A stretch of DNA of 64,000 nt from Fervidicella metallireducens AeB. Its GTDB lineage: Bacteria > Bacillota > Clostridia > Clostridiales > Caloramatoraceae. Position numbers and translations under genes: made by a program. Shown here piece by piece: positions 18,444 to 27,665 of this stretch. Numbering within the stretch: the first letter of the stretch is position 1; every line of letters starts with the position of its first letter. The notes below the pieces were generated by a model that was not told the origin of the DNA, made no database searches, and worked only from the letters and a program-made list of their open reading frames with translations. The stretch spans positions 1 to 64,000 of the forward strand of contig NZ_AZQP01000011.1 of NCBI RefSeq assembly GCF_000601455.1, written 5' to 3'.

Positions 18444-19395
18444 GGTTTTGATTTTTGATAAAAAAAGGTATTGAAAAATAAATGGCAAGAGCAATTGCTG
18501 TTATTGCCGCAAAGATAAGCTTGGTGTAATCAGAAATATTTAAAGGTGTAAAAAAACCCTCAATTATTCCTGCAATAATTAACATGATTATTACTCCGCC
18601 TAGAAGAGATATGGCCTTTTTAGCACCATTTACAAGGGATTGGAGTCTAAAATGTTCTCCTGGCAAAAGCATATGTTTAGCTATTAAAAATCCTGAAGCA
18701 CCTGATATAAATATGGCAGTAAGCTCAATTATTCCATGGGGAAGTATAAGTGACCAGAATCTAACAGGACTGCTGTACATATATATTAAGGCAGTAAGTG
18801 AGCCAAGGAGAGCACCATTGAAAAATAATACGTGAAAAGTTCCAATTCCTAATGTAATGCCTAAAACAAAGGCTTTTAAGGATACAGAAATATTGTTGAC
18901 CATTATGTAACTGGACATCAGAGGATAGTTCCAGTTATTACTTCCGATTTTAGAGTTTTTGATATTATCAATAAAGGTTGAGGGAAGAAAAAAGCCTGCA
19001 TTTTCAGGATTTATAAAAGTTAGAGCCATACTCACAAAGAATCCCAATAAAAATACTGAGAATGAAAATAAAAGGTACCATTTATATTTTTTTATAAGGC
19101 ATGGAAAACCATATAAAACATATTCTAAAAGTTTTCTTGGTTCTACTTTTTTAACAGCGTATATGTGGTTATGGCACTTGCCAACAAGGGAATTTAAATA
19201 TCCAACAACACTGCTTTTAGGGTAATGGGTTCTGGCATAGGCAAGATGATGGCTTGATTTACGGAAGTCACTTAGAAAATTTTTTATTTCCTTTGAAGAT
19301 AAGGCTTTAACACCTTTTTTATTTATTTTTTCTGAGTATAATTCTAATTCTTTCCATACAGAAGAATTAGCAGCGATAAATTGTTCTTCTTTCAT
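18439..19395 (-). CDS. SpoIIM-family (stage II sporulation protein M-like) membrane protein
   Basis: 318 residues. The first 90 are soluble and helical (WKELELYSEKINKKGVKALSSKEIKNF), followed by about six membrane helices with the SpoIIM-type segments SSYIMVNNISVSLKAFVLGITLGIGT, NGALLGSL and LPHGIIELTAIFISGASGF. GAGGTG six bases before ATG 19395 sets the start. In many bacteria and archaea this longer SpoIIM type travels with RDD, MoxR and DUF58 genes, as it does here. It is therefore probably not the sporulation SpoIIM itself but a component of the MoxR-linked membrane system. Confidence 0.85.
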   Translation of the reverse strand: MKEEQFIAANSSVWKELELYSEKINKKGVKALSSKEIKNFLSDFRKSSHHLAYARTHYPKSSVVGYLNSLVGKCHNHIYAVKKVEPRKLLEYVLYGFPCLIKKYKWYLLFSFSVFLLGFFVSMALTFINPENAGFFLPSTFIDNIKNSKIGSNNWNYPLMSSYIMVNNISVSLKAFVLGITLGIGTFHVLFFNGALLGSLTALIYMYSSPVRFWSLILPHGIIELTAIFISGASGFLIAKHMLLPGEHFRLQSLVNGAKKAISLLGGVIIMLIIAGIIEGFFTPLNISDYTKLIFAAITAIALAIYFSIPFFIKNQNQ

Positions 19396-19462
19396 CTGTT
19401 TCACCTCATGTTTATTTTATCAAATATTGAAAAACTTTGTATACAAGCATTGGAGTGATGAT

Positions 19463-20155
19463 ATGAAAAAAATTAAAATTACTACACCTGAAAACATAGA
19501 AGTAGAATATAACCTTGCTGGATTAGGGTCAAGAACAGCAGCTGCAGTTATAGATGGACTTATTCAAGGCATAATTATGCTGATGGTTGTAATAGCAATA
19601 ATCATTATTTCAGCTTACTCACCTGATTTTTGGAAAAAGTATTATGGCTGGATAATAGGTGTAACAATAATAATAAATTCATTAGTCAATTATTGCTACT
19701 TCATAGTCATGGAGCTTACTATGAATGGAATGACAATAGGCAAAAAGGCAATGAAATTAAGAACTATAAGAAACAATGGACAGCCAATAACTCTGAAACA
19801 TTCAGCAATACGAAACCTTTTCAGGGTATTCATAGATGTCTTTGGAATAGGTACTATTTTGATTTTCTTTTCAAAGGAAAATAAGAGGCTGGGAGATTAT
19901 GCTGCTTCTACAATAGTAATTGTAGAAGAGAATTTAACACAACCAATAGGGATTGAAGTTTTCAGCGACATAAACAAAAACATCAGATATTACTTAACTG
20001 ATGAGGAGTATGAAACATTGAAGTATTATTATATGAGAAAGAATAAGATAGAGGACATTTCTAAAGTTCAGATGAAGTTAAAAGAATATTATACAAAGAA
20101 ATTTAAAGATCTTGAGATTTATGATGAATACAGAAATTTTATTGATGCATTGTAA
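19463..20155 (+). CDS. RDD-family membrane protein
   Basis: 230 residues with the RDD signature: AGLGSRTAAAVIDGLIQG holds the conserved Arg and Asp, and helix 2 and 3 surround NGMTIGKKAMKLR; later RNLFRVFIDVF and RLGDYAASTIVI are also family motifs. A soluble tail of about 70 residues follows. GGAGTGATGAT precedes ATG 19463; an earlier in-frame start at 19427 has no site. It is divergent from the SpoIIM-like gene, with 67 bases between. RDD proteins are proposed transporters or scaffolds and recur with SpoIIM and MoxR. Confidence 0.88.
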   Translation: MKKIKITTPENIEVEYNLAGLGSRTAAAVIDGLIQGIIMLMVVIAIIIISAYSPDFWKKYYGWIIGVTIIINSLVNYCYFIVMELTMNGMTIGKKAMKLRTIRNNGQPITLKHSAIRNLFRVFIDVFGIGTILIFFSKENKRLGDYAASTIVIVEENLTQPIGIEVFSDINKNIRYYLTDEEYETLKYYYMRKNKIEDISKVQMKLKEYYTKKFKDLEIYDEYRNFIDAL

Positions 20156-20296
20156 AAGGCGGTTGTTTTTCAACTATCTTTAAATTATAAATTATTTCCA
20201 TATACAGTTTATATCTAATATTGAAGATTATCATATGATATAATTCATGATGTAGGTAAACAGGTAAGATAAGATTGTTTATGGAAGGATTTAAAT

Positions 20297-21436
20297 ATGA
20301 GTAAAAAGAGATTTAATGAAATTAACATTATGAGAATTATTGGTTTTTTACTAGTTGTAGATCAACATATTCTTGGTGGATATGCTCAAAGACCTGAAGC
20401 ATCCTTTGGAGATTCTATGGTCCTTCACTTTTTATATTTAATTGGAAGACCTGCGGTGCCAATGTTTGTTGCCATTACTGGATTCACTCTGTTTAATTCA
20501 AATTATCAAGGGTTTAATTTAAAAAATTTCTATATAAAGAGAATATTAAACATAGTACTACCATACCTTTTCTGGTCCTTTGCTACTATAATTATATTTC
20601 ACAAATACAATATGCTTAAAAATTTAATTGGGGTGATTTTTTCCGGTACAGCATCTTATCATTTATGGTACATGGGTATGATTATTCGTCTGTATATATG
20701 GTTTCCCATAATACTTAAAATATGGACCTTTATTATGAAAAAAGATATAAAAGTAAAGTATGTTTGTTATGCTGTGTTTTGCATTGTTTACTTGATAATA
20801 CTTAAGAATAACCAATATTTAACTGAGGAAATATCAAAGCTGGTTTTTGGAGAGCCAACTTTTTATCAAAAAAGATTTATTCAGTATACTCCAATATATT
20901 GGTCAATTTATTTTGTATGTGGTGCTGCGGCGTGGTTTAACTATGAATTTTTAAAGTCTTTGGCTATAAAATATTGGACAAGAATTTTATTAATTCAGAT
21001 ACCACTTACAATTTATATGTATTATACTCAAATTTGCAGCAGACTGCCTTTTTATTTTCCACGTATTAATTATTTTTATTTATTCTACATTCTTTATATG
21101 TTAAACATGATAATCCTAATATATATTCTTTCATTAAAGCTCAATGAAAAACTGGAAAGTTTAAAAGCTTTTATTGAAGAGTTATCAGGATTATCTTATG
21201 GAGCTTATTTAATACATGTTATTGTACTGCAAAAGGCTGCAGCTATTATAAGGGATAATGTTCCACTTAAAAGTTATCTATTGTCGGGACTGTTAATTTT
21301 TATCATATCTTCAATTACATCGCTGGCTGCTTGTTGGGTAATTCAGTACATTCCCTTTGCTCAATATATAATTGGGGTTAAAAGAAAAACCCTGAAATTA
21401 ACATATAATCTAAGTGAAAGTATTAATCAAAGCTGA
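20297..21436 (+). CDS. Acyltransferase-3 family membrane protein
   Basis: A 379-residue integral membrane protein with about ten hydrophobic helices. NEINIMRIIGFLLVVDQHILGG contains the N-terminal Arg and the His of the acyltransferase-3 (OafA/YrhL-like) family; RPAVPMFVAITGFTLF and YHLWYMGMIIRLYIWFPI are further family segments. Such proteins O-acetylate or succinylate exported polysaccharides and cell-wall glycans. AAGGA precedes ATG by seven bases. It is monocistronic, and the acceptor is unknown. Confidence 0.85.
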   Translation: MSKKRFNEINIMRIIGFLLVVDQHILGGYAQRPEASFGDSMVLHFLYLIGRPAVPMFVAITGFTLFNSNYQGFNLKNFYIKRILNIVLPYLFWSFATIIIFHKYNMLKNLIGVIFSGTASYHLWYMGMIIRLYIWFPIILKIWTFIMKKDIKVKYVCYAVFCIVYLIILKNNQYLTEEISKLVFGEPTFYQKRFIQYTPIYWSIYFVCGAAAWFNYEFLKSLAIKYWTRILLIQIPLTIYMYYTQICSRLPFYFPRINYFYLFYILYMLNMIILIYILSLKLNEKLESLKAFIEELSGLSYGAYLIHVIVLQKAAAIIRDNVPLKSYLLSGLLIFIISSITSLAACWVIQYIPFAQYIIGVKRKTLKLTYNLSESINQS

Positions 21437-21456
21437 AAAAGTGTATTTGATAAAAA

Positions 21457-21498
21457 AATGAGCTTAAGCATTTAAATGCCTAAGCTCATTATTTTTTA
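21457..21498. terminator. Bidirectional terminator
   Basis: AATGAGCTTA (21457-21466) pairs with TAAGCTCATT (21481-21490) around an inner palindrome GCATTTAAATGC, followed by ATTTTTT on the plus side and A-rich sequence on the other. It separates convergent genes. Confidence 0.8.
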
Positions 21499-21500
21499 TC

Positions 21501-22147
21501 CTAAATATTATCATCAGAAATTGTACTTATTTCCATAGGATTTATCTGATTATTAACCTTTGACTCTTTGAGGTTTTGATAAAAATTAGCTGTTGTAGCG
21601 TGAACATAAGGAGTTAGCCATAGGAATCCTATTCCAAGGGTAAGTATACAAAGTAGAGCCCAACCAATAAAGCTTAGGTGCAAACAGAATAACTTCCATT
21701 TATATCCTTTCATCATTTCTTTACTTGCTTTTATGGCTTCCATAGCACCTATTTCAGGGTTGTCATTTAAAATATAGAAAGCCATAGAATAACTATAACC
21801 GGCAATAATTCCAGGGATAAAGAGAAGTAATGACCATAAAATAACAAAAATTGAAATTAACAACTGAGTTAAAAAGGCACTTTTAAAATTTTTAAATCCA
21901 TCAAATAGATTTTCAAATCTGAAGGGTTCCTCTCTAACTAATTTAACAAAGCATATTGTAAGACCTAAAGCTAGTGGACCAGCTATTATAATGTTTACAA
22001 CTGGGCTACATACGGTATAAAACCAAAGATTCCTCCAATTATAGATGGAACAAGGCATAACAGCACAGCTATCAACCATTTACCCTTTAATTGGTTTCTT
22101 GCAGCAGCTCGTAATTCACTGTTGCTTTTAATAAAAATTTCAGACAT
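21501..22147 (-). CDS. DUF975-family membrane protein; apparent frameshift
   Basis: Reading from ATG 22147 (after AAGGAGGATTATTG) gives MSEIFIKSNSELRAAARNQL and on to GFIPYVAQ, then a stop. A second frame takes over as PVVNIIIAGPLALGL to the end at 21501. Adding one C to the CCC near 22013 joins the two (PYVAPVVNIIIAG) and makes a 215-residue protein of typical DUF975 length with about five membrane helices and the family C-terminal stretch LWLTPYVHATTANFYQNL. The protein is an integral membrane protein of unknown role. The break is of the same kind as in other genes of this window and may be artificial. Confidence 0.8.
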
Positions 22148-22456
22148 CAATAATCCTCCTTTTTAAATATATTTATATTTGATTTTATGGATTGTAAGTG
22201 TTAATTATGAATAGAATTATAACATAAATAAAAGCAATGTCTTTTGTGTAATATTTAACATACCATACTAAATAGTACTATAACAGGGACAATTAATCAA
22301 TAACATACTAACAAAAAATTGTAATATAATGGAATAAATAAGAATGTGTAATGTTAAAAAAAGAATTAATGATTGATGATGGTATTATTTACAAATTTTA
22401 TATTATAATTTATAATTAGTTTAAAAGATTAAACTAATGAACTTATGGAGGGCATT
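22148..22456. other. Divergent intergenic region with ArsR-type operator
   Basis: About 300 bases without a gene. An inverted repeat TTAGTTTAA (22416-22424) / TTAAACTAA (22429-22437) lies between a TATAAT (22404-22409) and the arsR-like start. The same half-sites form a perfect palindrome before the aldehyde dehydrogenase gene. The rest is AT-rich and shows nothing I can support. Confidence 0.55.
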
Positions 22457-22780
22457 ATGTGTATCAAGGATAACAAGGAAGAAATCCTTACTATGTTTAA
22501 GGAATGTATTCCTCTTTTAAACGCACTGGCTGATGAAACACGACAAAGAATTATACTTATTCTTGCAGAGGAAGAGGGACTTAACGTAAATATGATAACT
22601 GAGAGATTGTCCCTATCGAGACCTGCAATTTCACATCATTTAAAATTGCTGAAGCAAGTTGGGATTATAGATATGGAAAGAAAGGGAACGGAGAATTATT
22701 ATTATCTTACTTTAAAGGATTCTGTACAGATGATAAAAAGTTTTATTAATACCATGGAGAATAATTGTGATTTGAAATAA
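22457..22780 (+). CDS. ArsR-family transcriptional repressor
   Basis: A 107-residue winged helix-turn-helix regulator. LNALADETRQRIILILAEEE is the ArsR N-terminal helix pair; NMITERLSLSRPAISHHLKL is the recognition segment, and GTENYYYLTLK the wing. The metal-binding ELCVCD motif is absent, so it probably does not sense arsenic or cadmium by the classical site. GGAGGGC is five bases from ATG 22457. TTAGTTTAA-type inverted repeats precede both this gene and the aldehyde dehydrogenase gene 67 bases downstream, so autoregulation and control of the dehydrogenase are likely. Confidence 0.88.
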   Translation: MCIKDNKEEILTMFKECIPLLNALADETRQRIILILAEEEGLNVNMITERLSLSRPAISHHLKLLKQVGIIDMERKGTENYYYLTLKDSVQMIKSFINTMENNCDLK

Positions 22781-22811
22781 ATGAAATTATCATGTATGGA
22801 ATGATGGTTCT

Positions 22812-22825
22812 TTAGTTTAAACTAA
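22812..22825 (+). promoter_or_regulatory. Palindromic operator before the aldehyde dehydrogenase gene
   Basis: TTAGTTTAAACTAA is a perfect 14-bp palindrome whose halves match the inverted repeat before the arsR-like gene at 22416-22437. It sits 22 bases before the TTG start. Confidence 0.6.
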
Positions 22826-22847
22826 TAAACGAAAGGGAGGGAGTTAA

Positions 22848-24227
22848 TTGAGTGAAATATTAGATGTTTCAAAGGTAATTTTAAAACATAAAGAATTTTT
22901 TGAAGCAGGGGTAACAAAGGATGTTAACTTTAGACTTGAACAGTTGAAAAAACTGAAAAAAGCCGTTGAAGATAGGGAAAAACAGATAATGGATGCACTC
23001 TGCAAAGATTTGCATAAATCAGAGTTTGAAAGTTACCTTACAGAAATAGGTGTAGTTTTAAGCAGTATTAATTACTTTTTAAAACATTTAAAAAAATGGG
23101 CAAAGGTTAAGAAAGTCAGAGTTCCCCTTAATCAGATAGGTTCAAAGGCTTATATATATCATGAGCCATATGGTACTGTTTTAATTATTGGACCTTCCAA
23201 CTATCCATTTCAGTTGGTATTTGAACCTTTAATTGGTGCAATTGCTGCTGGGAATTGTGTAATTTTAAAACCTTCTGAGCTAACACCCAATACAGCAAAG
23301 GTAATAAAAGAAATAATTACAGAGACATTTGATGAAAATTATATTAGTATAGTTGAGGGCGGAAAGGAAATTACTAGAGACTTGATTAATGAAAGGGTTG
23401 ATTATATTTTTTTTACTGGAAGTGTAGCTGTTGGTAAAATTATTGCAGAGGCGGCTGGTAAAAATTTAATTCCATGTACTTTAGAGTTAGGGGGAAAAAG
23501 TCCATGTATTGTTCATAATGATGGGGACTTAGAGGTTGCCGCAAGACGTATTGTATGGGGAAAATTTGTTAACAATGGCCAGACATGTGTTGCTCCTGAT
23601 TATTTACTTGTTCATAAGGATGTAAAAAATGACCTTTTAGCAAAAATAAAAAAATACATCATAGAATTTTATGGGGAATCCCCAATAACGAATAATGATT
23701 ATGGAAGAATAGTAAATCATAGACAATGGGAGAGATTAATTAATTTAATAGATAAAGATAAGGTTTTTTATGGAGGAGAATATATAGAGGAAGAACTGTA
23801 TATTTCGCCTACGATTATAGATAATGTAAATTGGGAAGATAAAATAATGAAAGATGAAATCTTCGGTCCTATAATACCAGTTATTCAGTATGATTCTATT
23901 GAGAGTATAATAAAGAAAATAAAAGAAAGGGAGAAACCTTTGGCATTGTATATATTTACTAATTCAAAGGATATTGAAAGAAAAATTATAAATGAAATAT
24001 CCTATGGTGGAGGATGTGTTAATGATACATTATTTCATTTAGTAAATCCAAACCTTCCATTTGGAGGAGTAGGGGCATCTGGAATTGGAGCTTATCATGG
24101 AAAAACTAGTTTTGAAACTTTTTCACATAAAAAAAGCATAATGAAAAAGACAACATTGTTTGATTTTAATATTATATTTCCGCCATACAGAAACAAACTG
24201 AAAATAGTGAAAAAATTATTTAAATAA
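22848..24227 (+). CDS. Class 3 aldehyde dehydrogenase
   Basis: 459 residues, the length of NAD(P)-dependent class 3 (fatty and aromatic aldehyde) dehydrogenases. Motifs: IIGPSNYPFQL (coenzyme binding), VDYIFFTGSVAVGK, LELGGKSPC with the general-base Glu, NNGQTCVAPDY with the catalytic Cys at about residue 245, and EIFGPIIPVI. The hydrophobic, basic C terminus (about 425-459) resembles the membrane-associating tails of fatty aldehyde dehydrogenases. The start is TTG after GGGAGGGAG. It is controlled with the ArsR-like gene upstream, so it may serve aldehyde detoxification. Confidence 0.92.
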   Translation: MSEILDVSKVILKHKEFFEAGVTKDVNFRLEQLKKLKKAVEDREKQIMDALCKDLHKSEFESYLTEIGVVLSSINYFLKHLKKWAKVKKVRVPLNQIGSKAYIYHEPYGTVLIIGPSNYPFQLVFEPLIGAIAAGNCVILKPSELTPNTAKVIKEIITETFDENYISIVEGGKEITRDLINERVDYIFFTGSVAVGKIIAEAAGKNLIPCTLELGGKSPCIVHNDGDLEVAARRIVWGKFVNNGQTCVAPDYLLVHKDVKNDLLAKIKKYIIEFYGESPITNNDYGRIVNHRQWERLINLIDKDKVFYGGEYIEEELYISPTIIDNVNWEDKIMKDEIFGPIIPVIQYDSIESIIKKIKEREKPLALYIFTNSKDIERKIINEISYGGGCVNDTLFHLVNPNLPFGGVGASGIGAYHGKTSFETFSHKKSIMKKTTLFDFNIIFPPYRNKLKIVKKLFK

Positions 24228-24233
24228 ATTAAA

Positions 24234-24290
24234 GTGTTGGGAGAAAGGAAGAATATTAGATAAGCATTTCCCCAACACCTATATTTTATA
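24234..24290 (+). terminator. Probable terminator after the aldehyde dehydrogenase gene
   Basis: GTGTTGGGAGAAA (24234-24246) pairs with ATTTCCCCAACAC (24266-24278) with a mismatch, followed by CTATATTTTAT. Confidence 0.55.
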
Positions 24291-24306
24291 GATTAGAATA
24301 TTAATT

Positions 24307-25364
24307 TTACCATTTTGCTGTATGTTCCTCAGATGTCCCAAAAATTCTTTGGATCTGTATTTTATTTCCTGATTCATCCCTTATATAACCTGAAAAAAAT
24401 CCAAATAGCTGAATAAAATTAGATTTAATTAAAAGAAGATTAGTTGAAGATTTTTTAATTTATGTGGAGTGAATTTTAAATTTACATTATCGGAAAACTT
24501 TGTTTTAATAGACCATTGTTCCATAATGTTGGCAGAATCATATATAAATGAAACGTCTTCTTGTATCTTTATAAGTTTGTTTCCAATGAATAAGGCATTT
24601 TCATTTAAACCTGTGTTATCTGTCCAGCCAGCACCGAGATTAAATCCAACTTTTTCACCCTTTTCAAGTTTACCAGAGGCTGAACACCATGTCCAGAATG
24701 TGTTATAAGGCCAGATACCACGACCAAAGTCCATAGATGCAAATGAGTTATCTGGTTCAAAGATAATATTTTCTCCACCTAAATTAATCGTACCATTTGA
24801 AGATAAGCAGTTCTGTTTTGAGGTGAAATGAAAGCGCTTTTTATCCCATGGAATAACTATATTTAAGGTTTCCTGATTATTAGGACGTTGTACCATGATG
24901 TCTGTAGTCAATGGTGACTTTAGAAATTTATGAATATGGATATTAAATTTTATTAAATCACCACATGTTTCAATACGTATATTAGTATCATTATCTTTAA
25001 AAATAAGACTTCCATCAACGGAATCTGGTAATTTTACGCCGAAAGCAAAGGGGATTTTCTTGATTTTTTCAATATGAGTCCAGGTTTTTAAGTTTAATAG
25101 ATAAAAGCTTATTATGCCTATGTAGTCAAAATCCATAATAGTCACGTTAAAAAGATAATCTTCGTTAAAAATGTTCCAATAAGTAAATTGTTTTTTTCTA
25201 AAGTATTTTCCCTTAAGATTACACCTATGCAGGGGACTACGTGACCATCCAACACTTTCGATTAATAGATCTCCCTTAGAATCACAAAGATTTGTAGGAG
25301 AGGTTAAAATATTTTCTGAAAAAAAGTCTCTAGGCAAGGTATCATTCATTAAGTTTTTTTTCAT
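24307..25364 (-). CDS. DUF2804-family protein; apparent frameshift near the C terminus
   Basis: The main frame runs from ATG 25364 to a stop at 24429 (311 residues) and includes DFGRGIWPYNTFWTWCSASG and NLGAGWTDNTGLNENALF, typical of DUF2804. Downstream, another frame encodes NFIQLFGFFSG and IQRIFGTSEEHTAKW, the expected family C terminus, ending at 24307. One extra A in the A6 run near 24456 joins them into 352 residues. DUF2804 proteins resemble lipocalin-like/AttH folds; no enzymatic function is established. The gene is monocistronic, and AGGTAGGTTGATATT precedes the ATG. Confidence 0.8.
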
Positions 25365-25552
25365 AATATCAACCTACCTGTAACATAATATTTATTATCC
25401 ATATTTTAACATAAAAATATCTAATTATATATATTTGTTAAAATATAAACTATTCTTTTAAAATAGTCCTTTTGATTTTGGTCTTATATTGTGTTTAACG
25501 TATTTTATGTAATATTATTAACACAAAGCTAATCTTTATTTGGAGGTGGAAT

Positions 25553-26275
25553 ATGAAATTTACACATAGAGATATTCAGCTATTAGAATTAGATAGCAAA
25601 GAATTTTTAGTAATATCCTGTGATTCTTGTGGAGGTGTTGGACTAAAAGAAAATGATATTGTAAAGGCATCCCCTTATATTGTAGGAAAGTTCACAGCAA
25701 GAGTATGTTTGTCAGAGATATTATCATTAAAGGCTAAGCCTATGACCATGAGTATAAGTATATGCTCTGAGCCTGAACCGACAGGTGAAGAAATAATAAA
25801 GGGAATAAAGGATGAATTAAAGGAAATTGACCTTGATATACCCTTGATTATAAGTACAGAAAAAAACATAAAAACTTCAATGACTGCTTTAGGTATAAGT
25901 GTTTTTGGAAGAGTAAAGAAGGAGTCAATCCTTTTAGATAAAGTAAAAAAGGGTGATTTTGTCTATATACTAGGGGAGCCTTGTGTAGGAGATGAAGTGT
26001 TGAAAAATGTAAAAAAGATTTGTACAACAAAGGATATATTTAAGGTTGTTAATGATAAAAATGTTTGTGAAGTAATACCGGTAGGTTCTTCAGGAATTAA
26101 AGGTGAAATGAATAAGTTTATGGAGGAAACAGGCTTAGAATTTTATTATGAAGATGATATAAAAATAGATATTAATAAGTCAGCAGGGCCTTGTACAGCT
26201 GCAATTGTAATAGGGAAACTGGATTTCAGTGTATATGGGTATGATAAAATCCGTAAAATTGGATACATTAAATAA
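25553..26275 (+). CDS. AIR-synthase-related (PurM-like ATP-binding) protein
   Basis: 240 residues. The N-terminal half (LVISCDSCGGVGLKENDIV, then ARVCLSEILSLKAKP) resembles the PurM/HypE/ThiL/SelD N-terminal fold, in which an Asp near the start and the following helix bind Mg-ATP. The C-terminal part KKGDFVYILGEPCVGDEVL also fits the fold. It is shorter than PurM or HypE (about 330) and lacks a clear glycine-rich C-terminal signature. It is probably a phosphotransfer or amide-forming ATPase of unknown substrate. GGAGGTGG precedes the ATG. It is monocistronic or leads the next gene, which starts 79 bases downstream. Confidence 0.65.
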   Translation: MKFTHRDIQLLELDSKEFLVISCDSCGGVGLKENDIVKASPYIVGKFTARVCLSEILSLKAKPMTMSISICSEPEPTGEEIIKGIKDELKEIDLDIPLIISTEKNIKTSMTALGISVFGRVKKESILLDKVKKGDFVYILGEPCVGDEVLKNVKKICTTKDIFKVVNDKNVCEVIPVGSSGIKGEMNKFMEETGLEFYYEDDIKIDINKSAGPCTAAIVIGKLDFSVYGYDKIRKIGYIK

Positions 26276-26354
26276 GGAATGATTAAGAAACACTTCAGGT
26301 TTCTATAGAAAACAAATAGAAACAAACAAAAGAAAAAATATGCAGGTGATTATC

Positions 26355-27517
26355 TTGAAGGCTAAGTTTGTTATAGCATTCAGCACAATGTTACTATTTT
26401 TTGCTTTAGTGAATTTATACATAGGATTTTGGAACATCAGATTTTTAAAAAGTCTTAATTTTAAACCTAATAACTTCATATATTGGACTATCTTTGGTTT
26501 AATATCCATGAGTTACATATTATCATGGATAACGGAATATGTTTTCCCTAGAAAGTTAAATACAGTAATAGCATATGTGGGATATTATTGGCTGGGTATT
26601 ATGTTGTATTTCTGTTTGCTTTCAGTGGTTGTGGAGTTTTTAAGATTTGTAATAAAAAGATATGGATATATACCTCAAATGTCAAATTACAGTAAGATTA
26701 TAAACCAATTGCAGGGTGCTTAATGTTATTAACTGTTGTTGTCATTCTCATATATGGCACATGGAATGCAGAGCACCCAATAGTTAAAACATACGATATA
26801 AATTTATCTAAAAAGGCAGGAAGGATAAAAAGTTTAAATATTGCCTTAGTAACGGATATTCACATAGGGAAAATAATAGGCAATGGCAGGGTATTAAACA
26901 TGGTAAACCAGATAAACTCATTAAATCCAGATATTGTTATTATTGCAGGAGATATCGTAGATAACGGGGTAGAACCCTTTGTGGATGAAAAAATAGTTGA
27001 AACTTTACGAGGGATAAAAGCTCCTTTAGGTACATATGCAGTACCTGGCAACCATGATTTAATGAAGGGACAATTAGATAAATTAATTTTTTATCTTGAA
27101 TCAGCAAACATAAAAATGCTTATTGATAACAGCATTAGAGTAAAAGATGGTTTTTATATTGTTGGAAGAATGGATGCATCCAGCCAGAGAGCTATTAATA
27201 TCAAAAGAAAAGATTTAAAAGATTTAGTAATGGATTTAGATAAAACCTTACCCATTATTTTAGTTGATCACCAACCAGTAGATTTAGATATAGCAGAAAA
27301 AGAAGGGATAGATATTCAATTATCAGGTCATACACATAGGGGGCAACTCTTTCCAAATCAGATATTTACTAGAAGAATATATGAAATAGATTGGGGGCAT
27401 TTGAAAAAAGGTAATTTTAATGTTGTCGTTTCTTCAGGATTTGGAACTTGGGGACCACGTTTAAGAATAGGAAACAAACCAGAAGTGGTAAACATAAAGG
27501 TTCATTTTGCAAAATAA
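26355..27517 (+). CDS. Membrane-anchored metallophosphoesterase; apparent frameshift
   Basis: The first frame (to 26723) encodes an N-terminal membrane domain of three to four helices; the second (ATG 26723) encodes a further hydrophobic segment, LIYGTWNAEHP, and a calcineurin-like phosphoesterase with LVTDIHIGK, IAGDIVDNG, VPGNHD, LVDHQP and SGHTHRGQ. Relatives with this N terminus are single proteins of about 370-390 residues. One extra T in GGTGCTTAATG gives 387 residues in one frame (QGALMLLTVVV). The TAATG overlap could instead be real translational coupling of two genes. AGGTGAT before TTG 26355 favours that start over ATG 26340. It is a paralogue of the enzyme at 1693. Confidence 0.75.
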
Positions 27518-27526
27518 TTGGTACAG

Positions 27527-27553
27527 GATGACACATTAAGTGCCATCTTTTTT
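27527..27553 (+). terminator. Intrinsic terminator after the second metallophosphoesterase
   Basis: GATGACAC (27527-27534) pairs with GTGCCATC (27540-27547) with one mismatch, followed by TTTTTT. Confidence 0.7.
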
Positions 27554-27604
27554 CTTTAATTTTATTTTATTATGTAATAAAAAAGATAAAATTTTTTAAA
27601 ATAA

Positions 27605-27633
27605 TTGAATATAATAAATAAATACAATATAAT
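27605..27633 (+). promoter_or_regulatory. Promoter of the degV-like gene
   Basis: TTGAAT (27605-27610), 17-bp spacer, TATAAT (27628-27633), 33 bases before the start codon. Confidence 0.6.
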
Positions 27634-27665
27634 TTATATTACTATATTCTAAAAGGAGTAATGTT

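Noticed and set aside
18439-19395. Assignment as the sporulation protein SpoIIM
   Set aside because: The protein is much longer than SpoIIM (about 210 residues), has a soluble N-terminal domain and sits beside MoxR, DUF58 and RDD genes, which fits the non-sporulation branch.
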